64,000 nucleotides of DNA from Strigops habroptila. Lineage: Eukaryota > Chordata > Aves > Psittaciformes > Psittacidae. Under the pieces are notes generated by a model that searched no databases, was not told where the DNA came from, and saw only the letters and a list, made by a program, of their open reading frames with translations. Shown piece by piece: positions 30,517-42,500 of the stretch. The position numbers were made by a program, and so were the translations under genes. The number at the start of each line of letters is the position of its first letter. Within the stretch, counting starts at the first letter, position 1. Location of the stretch: NCBI RefSeq assembly GCF_004027225.2, contig NC_044284.2, positions 41,960,420 through 42,024,419 on the forward strand. Reading direction: 5' to 3'.

Positions 30517-30529
30517 ATGATGGCCACTG
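30517..30529 (+). CDS. RGSL1: RGSL1 exon 1 coding part (start codon)
   Basis: ATG ATG GCC ACT G followed by a GTGAGT donor. Joined to exon 2 it reads [20 protein letters not shown], which aligns without gaps to the remembered human N-terminus (MSSTEIIGSTNLIILLEDEV). The coding part is only 13 bases. The 5' UTR extent is unknown. Confidence 0.65.
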
Positions 30530-33500
30530 GTGAGTTACCCTTGCTGAAGGCTTCAGCCCCTCTAAGCATGCCCCAAAGGGGACAGCAGGGAGAAGCAGCG
30601 TTAGGCTTCCAAAATGTGTGTTCTCTCTGTGACACATCTGTGCCTTCACTTAAGTGGACATTTTCAAGAACATCCACCCGTCAGTAGGCTGATGCCAGCC
30701 CACCTCTCCTTTGCACCCCGATCTTTCAGACATGAATAAAACTTCATAGGATAGCAGGAGGTGTTGGGTGCTACTGACACACTGTCTTGATGTCCTGGAT
30801 GGATGGGGTGGGTGTCTGCAGTGGTTGTCACTTTACCCAGAGCCGCAACCTGCTCCCAGCCTGATGGCGCCTGCTAATTTGGGGTGATTTGCTACAAAAG
30901 CCTGAGCAAGAGGGCTCAGAGCGCAAAGGTAGTGGGGTGTAACAGCAGCACCAGAGCACAGTTCTTCTCCATGATAGCAGAGTTATGCCTGGTGTCTGGG
31001 TAAGGTGGAGGAGAACAGTTTTGTCGCCTCTCGCCACAGCACCTCCTTTCTCCAGTTACGGATGCTACTGCATTTGTGCCCTCCTCCATGAATCATGAAC
31101 CTTTGCTATTTAGGAAGCTGCCATTTGAACTTTCCAGCTCCTGTATGCAGCTGAACCTGGTGTTTTCCAAAGTCTGTCACCCACCCAGAGCACATGGGTG
31201 CACTGGGACCCAATTTTCAAGGACTGTCCCAGGTCCAAATCCTCCCGGCGTGTGCATGGTACAAACCCATGGTGTACGTTCCCTAGAGCTGTCCCTCTTA
31301 AAACTCATCCTTGGGTTCACATTTATATCACAGTTGGCAACACAAAGCCCAGGTAACTTTCTCTTCTCCCACTTGTAGCAACCATAGCCTCCACGGACAT
31401 GGGGCTTCTGCTGAGAGATGATGTGTTTGTCGACTTTTTCAACACATTTCTGAATCTTCCCGTAAGTCCGCTCTGCACCGTGAAGCCCTTTTGAGCTCTT
31501 CTCAGGTGAACTTTCAGCTTCTGTGGTGGTAAAGGCCCCAGGAAAATTGGGGATACACCACATTCAGGCTGGAAAATGAGGGAAAGCTGAGCACCTCTGC
31601 TTGGAGATAGAGGTCTGAAAGGGAAAGTGATGCCCTTCCCTGTAGTGAGGACTAACTAGAACAGCTGGGCTATAGGCTCCCATGCCACCCTCCGTCTCTT
31701 TCAGCTCTCCCCTTTCCTTTTGATGCAGGTTTTTGGCCAGACACCCATTTATATCAGCAGTACAGGCCAGTGGAACCTCTGGCCAGAGCTGCCGAGCCAC
31801 CTGGTGAGAAAATGCCCCTTTGTGAGGAGGGAAAAGGGAAGAAAGGCAGAGAGCAGGGGAGGGAAAGAGCCGTCCTCTCATTACCGAGGCCACTCTCTGG
31901 CTTTCCTGTTTGTTCACTGGGGGGATTATTTCAGACCCGGGTGTCATTTTGCCTTTAAGCCTTGGGAGGAGCACAAGCCATTTAAAATCCTGGTGCAGCT
32001 TATGGGGTCTGTCAAGCCCTCCATAAACACTGACAGCTGGAGTTGAGAGCATATGTGGTGGCAGAGGACAACATGAACGTCATCTCTTTGCGCCCTGTAT
32101 TCCTCCTGAATTCATCAGGAGTGAAGTCCTGTTGATCCTCAAGCTGGCTCAGCCCTCTCCACAGACATCCCACTATCCCAAAGCCACAAGTGCCATTTGC
32201 AGTGCTCAGACCACTTAGCAAAAGGGAACCTGCTCCTCTTGGTGCTGCTGGAAAGCTGCCATGCCATTCTGTCTGGGCTCTGGGAAAGTGGGCAGGCTGC
32301 ACACAGCCCCAGGTCACCCAGTCTGCAGGCAGAGCTCACGGAGATGAGGGCAGGGACTATAGCTTGAGTATCCCCCTTCTTTCTCAGCATGGGGATGGCT
32401 TGCATCACTCACTGTCTAGCAACAGGGCAAATTCCCCTGCCTCCTTCTGCCATAGCAGTGGCCCTTTACTTACCTTAATCCCCAGGCAAGAGATGGCTCC
32501 TTGCTCACAGCCTAATCCTCTCCTTGGGTGTGGGGATTGCAATGCAGGATCCCAGCCCCCTGGCTTTACTGGCTTGGCTGGAAAAGCACCGGCTGCCTCA
32601 CTTCTGCAAATCCAGCCTTTGCCTCCACCTCGTCCTCTGCCAGAAGCTCCTGGGTTTCGTTCGGTCGGGGGAAGCAGGTGAGTCATCACGGCACAGAGGA
32701 AATCGGATTGGCTTTACCGCTGCTGGGCTTCCTCTCACTGGGGCTGTCACCGCCTGGTGCCTGCCCAGCGGGTCCTGCTTCTGCCCTGGGTTAAAAAGCC
32801 ATTGCACGTCCCATCTTCAGGGATGCAACAGATCCCAGGGTTTCCCCAGGATGAGCAGGGCTTTACCCTACAGCCCTGTTAGTACTGGCTCTCTGCCTCT
32901 GTGGAGTTGAGCTGAGACAGCTGCTTAGCAGGGTTTACCATTCAGTTCAGGGGTGGAGCAGGGCTGGAGAGCATCCTTGGGCATGGGAAACTGAAGTGCT
33001 GACATTTCAGGTTTGCTGCTATGGGGATGCCTGGGGCTCTCACACTGTATTGCAATACGCTTCTTGTCTGATGCATCCTGCACTGGGAAAACAGGCCTAT
33101 GCCATGGTTTGTCTTACCAGTAGCAAGTCTGATTGTGCTCAGTTTACCCCTAAAATGAGCCATCTCAGCCCAGCCAGCTGCTTTGTCAGCCTACAAGGGA
33201 AGGCCACTGGAAAGCAAGCTATGGCAGCAGGTATGCAGATTTTCATTTCAAAAAAAACAAGCAATTCGTCGAAGCTTGCTCCTTTGTTGTTTCTGAGTGC
33301 ATTGCTGCTGCTTCTCCAGTTGGGTAGAACATCAATCTAAAGAAAGTTGAGAGCAAGCCCCAAACTCAAGCAAAAAAGATGGATGTTTGCAAGGGGAAGA
33401 GGCAGGATAGCTGGGCAGACTATCACCGACATAAGCTGGTTGCTCTTGCAAACATCACACATGCACCCCACAACCTGTCTGAAACTCTCATTTCAGTGCG

Positions 33501-36500
33501 ATTTGCTGGTCTGGCTCACAGCACTGCTGCCCCATGGCAGCCTCTGTCAGGGAGTCCCTCTGGGGGATGCTGGTGGGATCTGGAGGGCTTTCTTGGGGAC
33601 TGGTCCTTTCTTTGCATGCAACCCCTGCTGCTGTGCTCTACACTCTTTCTGACAGCAAAACTGCTGAACTGGCAAAGCGCTGACCGGTGGCTACTGGAAA
33701 AGTGCATCAGCGGGAGCCAGGGCATGTGGCACTTCCGGGCCTTCATCCGAGGAATGGCAGGTGGGCATGAGATGCTCCACAGCCCCTTTTTACCCAGCCA
33801 TTGGCAAGCTGCCCAGTGGAACACAGGCACAGAGCTAGGGGCATGGGTAAGGACCAGTGGGACAGGGGACACTGTGAACCCAGATAGAACTGTTGAAGTT
33901 GAGCCAGCAGGAGAGCCCCAGCATGGGTTGTGGACACTAGGGAGAACCCTGGGGCTTCTCTACACTGTTCCCTTGTCTCATCCAGGCAATCCTTCCTTCT
34001 TTCTTTTTTTAAAAAACACAAGCTGCTTCGCTCATCAGTGGAGCTTTCAGGGACTCCCTCCAAATCCTGTCCCTTATCTGATCCATAGGGGAAGAACTGA
34101 CTAACTTCTGGCTCACTACTGAAAGGCTCCTGGAGCTTGATGAGTCAGATGAAAGGCAGAGTGACCTCTACCTGTCCTTGCTCCACAGGCTGAAAGCCAC
34201 TCACCTGCGTGAAGGCTCCAGTGTCATCACTCTCTGCAGGACCATCACTGGTAAGAAGCATGGGAGCTGGGGATGAGCAGTGCCCTTCCAGAGAGGTGAC
34301 CTTTTCTGGATGCTCCCATGGAGATGGGATACCATCACCAGTTTGCTTTGGCTGGGGAACGGTCTGCATGGAGCCACCTCCCCATCATAATGCCCTGCAT
34401 CTATTTCAGGGTCACTGCTGAAAGCCAGGCATATTCAGTCCATCAGCACCAGGAGGGAGATCCTAAGCAAGATGCAGGAACAGGTCCTTTTTACAATTCA
34501 GAGTTACTGGCTCCCTAAATTTTTCATCCACTGCAAGATGGGCATGAAGGAAGAGAAATTGTGCTGGCCTTTGCTACAGGAATATCAGGAGCGTTTATTA
34601 TGGGCCAACTCAGAGGAGCCCTCAGGCTTTCCAGAGAATCTGTTCACGATGCGTATTAAAAAGAGTCAGGGTTTGTCAGGGCCCTACTGCAGTAAGAAGG
34701 CCAAAGTGGAGATCTGGGCTCTGGTCAGGGAGGTAAGAGACATCCAAGAAATGAAGATGCCCAGTTTTCAGGTGCAACCAGAAAGGCAGCCAGGGCCAGC
34801 TGGGAGCACAAAGGAATCTTCTCTGGATAAGGATGTTTTGGAATCAATTCCACAGCAGTCAGAGCATCCTGCAAACCCTGCCTTTGGAGGCGAAGGAGGA
34901 GCAACCTCTCCCAAAAGACCCAGACCTAATTCAGAGCAGGTGCTTCACCTGAAAGACCTCTGTAAAGAGAAAGTCCTCTCAAACCTGTGCTCCTCTGCAC
35001 CCGTTGCCCAGCTGCAATCCCTGGAAAAACCAGTCAAGACCTTGGGTTTTCTTGCCTGGGCCCTTAGTGCTGAGACCTGTGCAGGATGGCCCTTCAGGGA
35101 CTTCTTGAAGTGCCAGGACCGGCCCATGGAGACTCTTCTCCTGGACCTGTGGCATGACCTGGAAGAATTTCTGTCTGCGGTGCTGGACCCTAGCAGAGAA
35201 AATAGTTTCTTCTTGCGTCATTTGACTGGGGAGAAGATATGCAAGACCTACCTGGAGGAGGGCACCATTCAGCAGCTTCCCTTGGAGACCAGGACCCTCA
35301 GGAGACTGCGGAACCATCTGATGTCTGGAGAATTCTCCCCCTGGATATTCAGAGCTCAGGAGGAGATTTGCAAGGTACAGAGCAGTGCTGGCAGTGGTCA
35401 GGCTGGGAGGTACAGCTGGCATTGGCACCCCTGGGCTGGTGTGAAGGCTCTGGGCATTTATAAAAATAGAGGTATTTGAAAAAAAAGATTAGGAAGGGAA
35501 AAAACTTACAGATACAAGCCACCTTGCACTAGAACCAGTGAGCAAGATGCACCAGAGCAGTGGAAAGGAGCATCCTCACTGGTTTGCTGGGCAGTAGAGC
35601 AGAGATGAGCAAGTCATTTAGCAGCTGTTAGATGCACACACCAAGGGCCAGGGGGATAGCAGGGCGGTGGCCATTCTTTCACATCTAAGTTGCTGGTTCC
35701 AGCACAACACAAATAAAACACATTTACAACCCAAGCCCTTCTGGGCAGCCTCTGAGCAGCCCAATGGACCAATCTGGATGTACAGCTCCTGGCTGAGCTG
35801 TCCTGGGCGTCTAAGTGAGGTGTAACCTGCCCAAGGCATCACCACTGCGAGTCAGTGTACAGTAGGCAGCTGCTGCTGGAGCACTGACTGGGGACAGCCC
35901 ACCTTTGCTTCTCCACAGGTGCTCTACTGCTTCTATGAGGAATTTCTGGCTGATGATGACAGGATGTTCCTCCAGTTTATGGTAAAGGCGATGCACAGGG
36001 GACATGGGCACCCTCATGGGGTGAGCAGGCACCAGTGGGCATATGAAGAGTGGGAGAGAGGGAGGGAGGAGAAGCCCACAATTAGCTGCAGTGGTCTAGC
36101 ACCCCACAGTGCCCCTACCCAATGCTGTTGCAGTGTGATACAGCAAAACCTGCCTTGCTCAGGCTGAGTGATCCTCAGCTCTCCGACCACAGCATCCCAT
36201 AAGTCAACAGCACTGCAGCCACACCCTGCAAAAGCTCCCCTGAGACAGACCATGACCTGGCCCAAAAGAAGGGAGAAACTTAAATGCAGCCTTTCAGGGT
36301 AGGCAGGGGTGAGACCAGCAGCAGGCAATGCACTGGGGTGCTCACTTCTGGGAATTAACTCTTCCCCTTTTTTCCTTGCCAACAGCAAATACTGGTATTA
36401 ATGTGACTCATGCAAACACACATGCGTATGCCCCTGTCCATGCACAAGTGCCTGGCCAACATGCTGAGGGAAGAGGTCATGCAGCCTTTTAGCCTATGAT

Positions 36501-39500
36501 TCAACCGCACTCAAGTTTTCCACATATTTTTTTCCACTGTGTAAAGAGATGATTTAAGAAAGCAGAGTCACACAAACGCTCATCTTCCTGGACTATTACC
36601 CCTCCTGGCAGTGGAAATCCCGCTAATACCTCATGTTTATTAACAGCCTAAATACCAGCCTTACACCCATAAACCTCCTTGCAGACAGAAACTCCAGAAC
36701 ATCCCACCTGCTTGGGTCCCCGCACAACCCACACAGGCAATTTTGCTCACTGCAGACAGTATTCTTCAAACCGTTAGACCTTTCACCAAACTGCAACATA
36801 AAATCAGCAGCTGATCCTGGAAGTGGTAAGGAGAGGCTGTCAGGGCTAGCACCCCTGAAGACCTGGCTTGCAGAGATGCCAGTGTCCCAGTCAGCAAGAG
36901 CTGAGCATTTTGGAAGTCAGCTGGCAGCTCCTGACCCTGATTCATTAAATGCTCTTGGTTTTAAGTTAATCAGCTGCCTGGGCTTTTAAGCAGCTCTTGT
37001 GAAGGAAATCACTGCTCAGAGCATAGGGCTGGTCTGGGAGTGCAATTAGCACTTCAGCAGGTGTCAAGGCCATGCTCTCTGCAGGCACTATTCCCTAAGC
37101 CAAACTGCTCGCAGGTCTCACCACAGTGATGTCAGGGGAACTGCTCAGGGGTTTAGCAAGGTTATTTTTGGTGCTTGCTCTCAGCAGCATGTATCTTGGT
37201 CAGAAACCAGCCACTCTGACCTTGCTGCTTGGTGAATTGTGCAAACTGCTCATTAGTGGGGAGGGCCAAAACTTGCAGGAGGGTCTCAGTGGGGGCAATG
37301 GAGGCACTTGCATGGCACTGGCCAGAGCCAGCCCCAGGGACAGCAGCCAAACAGAAAGGCAGATGAGGTTACCTGTCTGCCCTGAGTTGTTTTCAGCCCT
37401 CCTGGGTGGACACGGATCTCTTCAAGAAAGGTGCTGCCTTTACTGTCAAGCTGTTGTCTGGACTACTTGGGGGACGTACTGCATGTCTCTGCTACGTCCC
37501 AGCTGCAGGCAGATGTGAGTCAGCTTTAAGCAGGTGCACAGATAGGGTTAAGGTCTATACTGACCTTTAAACTCCTGCGAGTTTAAAGCTAGAGCAGAGA
37601 TCTAAGTTGAGTAGCTTTGTACTCTAAAGCACAGTAAACCATGCAGCTAGCCCATGAGGCACAGTGCAGGAGCAGCTCCTCGGGTGGGGTATGTCCTCTG
37701 TGCAATCAACTTCTGCTCTTCTCCCTATAGTCTCCTCAGAGCAGTGTCCCAATGCCCGAGATGCAAGACCACTCAGTTGGGAAAGAAGAACGTTTCGTCC
37801 TGTCCCAGCGGATAAACGAGTCCTTGAAGCTGAGCCAGGCCTTGCACGGCACAAGGAACTTGGAAGGTCTCTCCTCCAAGCACTGGCAATTAATTGCCAC
37901 TCGGGACCTCCGGAATGGGGGCTCCATCCAGGCAGAGGCAGAACTTCTCCTGTGCAATACCAGTAAGAGGGGGCTCTAAATTTCTGCTGTGGCTCATGCT
38001 GGCTCAGGCTGATAAAGCATACTTCGTGCACCCATGGTGACCAATGCCTGTAGCACACAGATGCATTACTGTATTGCTGACTGGGCATGGACGTCATGGG
38101 GTGGGTTGGGACAGAGTATATGGGAGCTGTCAGCTGTAATCTAAGTTTGGCAGTGACCTATGGGCCAAATTCCTTCCTGCCAGTACCAGAGGTACCAAAT
38201 ACTACATCCCTGCTTTGGTCTGTGTCACCAGATCAAATGAAGTCTGCAGCAAAGTGACTGAAACCCAAAGCCAGTGACAGCCATTGTCACCCTGCTTCCA
38301 CATCTTTACCTTCTCCTGTGGCCATGCCGGTGTGACACCTCAGTTTTGTCTTCTCAAATAATCTTTTGAGAATGACATCAAGTTTCTAGGCACCTATCAG
38401 AGTTATAGCAGTCACCTGTAGCAACCCTTAGTTAGCTTGTGGGGCCTCAATCATACCTGAGAAATGCAGTGTCACAGATAGATCATGGGAAAAAGACACA
38501 CAAAGGGAAAGAAAAGGTGAGTAATGATCACAATATAGCACTCAAAACAAGTTCTGAAGGGCTGTTATAGCCAGAAGGAGTGAACACGGGAGTTTTCCCC
38601 TCTTCTCCACCTGATCCAGACTCCCAGAAGATGATGTCAAATGAGCTGGCTGTTCAGAAACTTTCACTGACTGTGGATAGCCCAAGCAAGGAAAATGAGC
38701 TTTTAAATCTCAAAAGCCCATCAGCTGGTGACTCCAGTCTGAGCAGGCTAGAAGCAGGGTGGGCTCCAACCATCATGCCCTTGTAGGTGCTCCAGCATAC
38801 CCTTAGGGGAGTGGACAAGGAGGGGTCTTCCCTGCTTGTATCCCATTGTCTAGTAGAACATCTCCAGAAAGAGAAGCCTAGCCACCCTTGAAAAGCATGT
38901 GTTTTGCGGTGTTAATCCAGCCAGAGAAAGTGGGAGGGCTTCTCTGAAGCAGATGCCGAGGAGGTCAAACCATGCAAGGTGAAGAGTTCCCACAGCACCC
39001 AGTGTCTCCTGTGCGAGGTCCACCATGCAGACAACAGCATGGTGGCTCTGGAGTCCTTTGCCCTGTGGACAGTTGTGAGCAGGCTCTGGCTGTCATTTGA
39101 GGAAGAGGACAACCCTGTTCTGTCCCCACAGCTGTTGAACACAAGAACAAAAAGAAGAGGACTGTTCCTGTGAGAAAAAACGAATCAAACATAATGAAAT
39201 CTGCTTCTGCTGCTGTAAGGAATCCAGCTAGAAGATCTGGGTCTGGCACCTTGCAGCACAGGGCTTCACTGGTTTCTGTTACTTCCACTTTCAGGAAGCA
39301 GATTTTTCCCAGTGCTTTCCTGTAGTGCCACTGCTCCCTTGCTTCATCATTGGGCCTCCTCAGATGTAGGCACAAGTGGCCTGTGGGTCTGAAATGTAAA
39401 GTTACCAAGGAAAGAAGAAAAACGTTTTAACATCCCTCCCCCAACACCATAGTTCAGATTTATTTCTCATGTATTGTGCCTGCCTCGTGCAATTCATCCT

Positions 39501-42500
39501 CAATCACACCCTGGCATGCCAACTGTGCTGCAGCTGGGCAGCTCTCAGGTTCCCAGAAAAATCACTTAAAATCATCCTGTGACCAAACTTAAATCTCCAT
39601 ACTCGCTGATGACATGAATGTCCATATGGCTCATGTTTCACCTCCTGGGAATGCTCCAGGCATGAGTCCTTGCAGTTCCACGGTGGGATATAAATGGTAA
39701 CCAGGACACAAGTCCTAAGTAGGAGCAGCTCTTATTGTTAATTGTGAAAGTCAGTCTCAGGAGCCATACTTACACAAAGCAAATATTTGACCCAATCCAC
39801 TGATCTTCAAATAAGGGCTTGCTAACCTCATAACTGACCTGAAATCCCAGTCCACTCTGAGCTCTGGTTTTCCAAAGCTCCACTGAATCTTTTCAATGTC
39901 ACCATCCTCTGGCTTTGCATCTATCGATAATCTCCTGATGTACTAGTTGCAGGAGGTGAAGGTTTTCCACTCTGGAACACTCTCTTCATGGCCAAATGCA
40001 TGAAGCCCTCTGCCATTCAGAGGGAAATTATTGTTTATTCTCAGTAAGACAGAGCAGAGCACAGGCTCCTCCTCCCATTAGTCCTTCCAGGTGCCGCCTC
40101 CTTACCTGCCTCCCTCCTCTGGTCTCTGTGGGGCTGCCCAGTCCATTTGCAGATTCTGAGGTCTCCATCGAAGTCCCAAAGTCCCGCCTTCTCCTTGACT
40201 CCCTGAAGCCTCAGCCTCCTTTTCAGGTTGAGACGAGTTCCTTTGGATATATGGCAGCAAAGCTGTTGGACAGGTGCACCTATGGCAGAAAAGAATCAGC
40301 TTGTCAGAAGAATTCCCCCCCCTGGATTCCCAGTGTCTCGGTGGATGATGACCTTAAAAGTCTTTTCAAACTGAAACAATTCTATGGGTAAGACAGACAA
40401 GAGATGCTGTCCTCCACTGGTACCTCTGCTGGCCTATCTGCTTTACAGCTCCCTCACACCACTCATCCACATGTTTCTAGCTCTTCTTCAGGTGTGTCTT
40501 TCCTGTTGGAGAAGCAAACACAGAGGTCCTGGGTATTTTCCAGGTCACTGGTGGCACAGAGATCGCATCGCTTGGTGTCTCCTCCTCTACAGGCACTTCA
40601 TGAAAGTACTGCACAACCCTGACCACCTGCAGTTCTTCAAGCAGTTCCTTGAGGAGCACAATGCAGATAAGCCACTGCATTTCTGGGTGGCTGTGAAGAA
40701 GCTAGTCAGAAACCAACCCGAAGATGAAGAGCTTCCTCATTAGCAGCATTGTCAGAAATTATTTTCATGCTGAAACCCTAGCTGGTAGGCACCCTCCCAC
40801 CCCACACTTTACTCCATTCATCATGAAGGCCTCCTCCTTGAGCTGGATGCTAGTTGCAGATTTTATAACCTCTTGCAGGGACTTGCCAATTCTCCTTTCC
40901 CATCCAGTGGAGCATTTATTTGCTGAGGCCTTCCACTGCCACTTACAGTTCTAGAAAGCTGACTTATTTGTTGGCAGGATCTAACAGGCCAACACCTGCA
41001 ACATGCAATTCCTGTGGTGGCAGAATTAGCTCTTCCCTATCTTGTCTCCTTTAGATGCTCTTGGAATCACAGCTTCACTCCCAAAGTATGCAATTAGCAC
41101 AGCACAGAAAGGAAAAGGGATGAGAACCAAAGTCAGCAGACAGGGCAGGCAGTGGTGGGACAGGGTGAGGGTAGGAAGAGATGTCATGGTGGCTTGGTGG
41201 TGGCTGCCAGGGGCAGGCAGTGACCACACTTCTCTTCCAGAGGAGCAGTTGAACTGCCACACTTCTACCATCAAAGAAATAAATGAGGCTGAAGCAGTCA
41301 GCCTGCACATGTTGTTGACAGCACAGATCATTGTCCAGAAAGCAATGGTAAAACGATGGTGAGCACCCAGGTCAAGCTGGTTCCTTAAGCCCAGTGGTTA
41401 TGCAAACACATCCTTCCCAACCATCCATCCCACTCCAAGGTGACAGACAGCAATTGCTATAAACATATTTCCCAATGAACTATCAGCTGGTGCATCGAAA
41501 TCCCAGCCAGGCCCTCACCCCACCAAAACTGCTGCTGAAGCTGCTGATGCATTTACCTGTGCAAGGCCAGCAGGGCCTGGTCTATGAGGTGGATATCTAT
41601 TTCGGTGGATAAAAAACTGGCTCGATGGCCGCACACAAAGAGTTGTGGTAAATGGCTCGATGTCCAGTTGGAAACCTGTAACGAGTGGTGTCCCTCAGGG
41701 ATCGGTGTTGGGACCGGTCCTGTTCAACATCTTTGTCGGCGACATGGACAGTGGGATTGAGTGCGCCCTCAGCAAGTTTGCCGACGACACCAAGCTGTGT
41801 GGTTCGGTTGATACGCTGGAGGGAAGGGATGTCATCCAGAGGGACCTTGACACGCTTGTGAGGTGGGCCAATGCCAACCTTATGAAGTTTAACCAAGCCA
41901 AGTGTAAGGTCCTACACCTGGGTCGGGGCAATCCCAGGCACTGCTACAGGTTGGGCAGAGAAGAGATTCAGAGCAGCCCTGCAGAGAAGGACTTGGGGGT
42001 GTTGGTTGACGAGAAGCTTAACATGAGCCGGCAGTGTGCGCTTGCAGCCCAGAAAGCCAACCGTATCCCGGGCTGCATCAAAAGAAGCGTGACCAGCAGG
42101 TCAAAGGAGGTGATCCTGCCCCTCTACTCTGCTCTCGTGAGACCTCACTTGGAGTACTGCATACAGTTCTGGTGTCCTCAACATAAAAAGGACATGGAGC
42201 TGTTGGAGCGAGTCCAGAGGAGGGCCACGAGGATGATAAGAGGGCTGGAGCACCTCCCGTATGAAGACAGGCTGAGAGAGTTGGGGCTGTTCGACCTGGA
42301 GAAGAGAAGGCTGCGTGAAGACCTCATAGCAGCCTTCCAGTATCTGAAGGGGGTCTATAAGGATGCTGGGGAGGGACTCTTCCTTAGGGACTGTAGTGGT
42401 AGGACAAGGGGTAATGGGTTCAAACTTAAACAGGGGAAGTTTAGATTAGATATAAGGAAGAAGCTCTTTACAGTGAGGGTGGTGAAGCACTGGAATGGGT

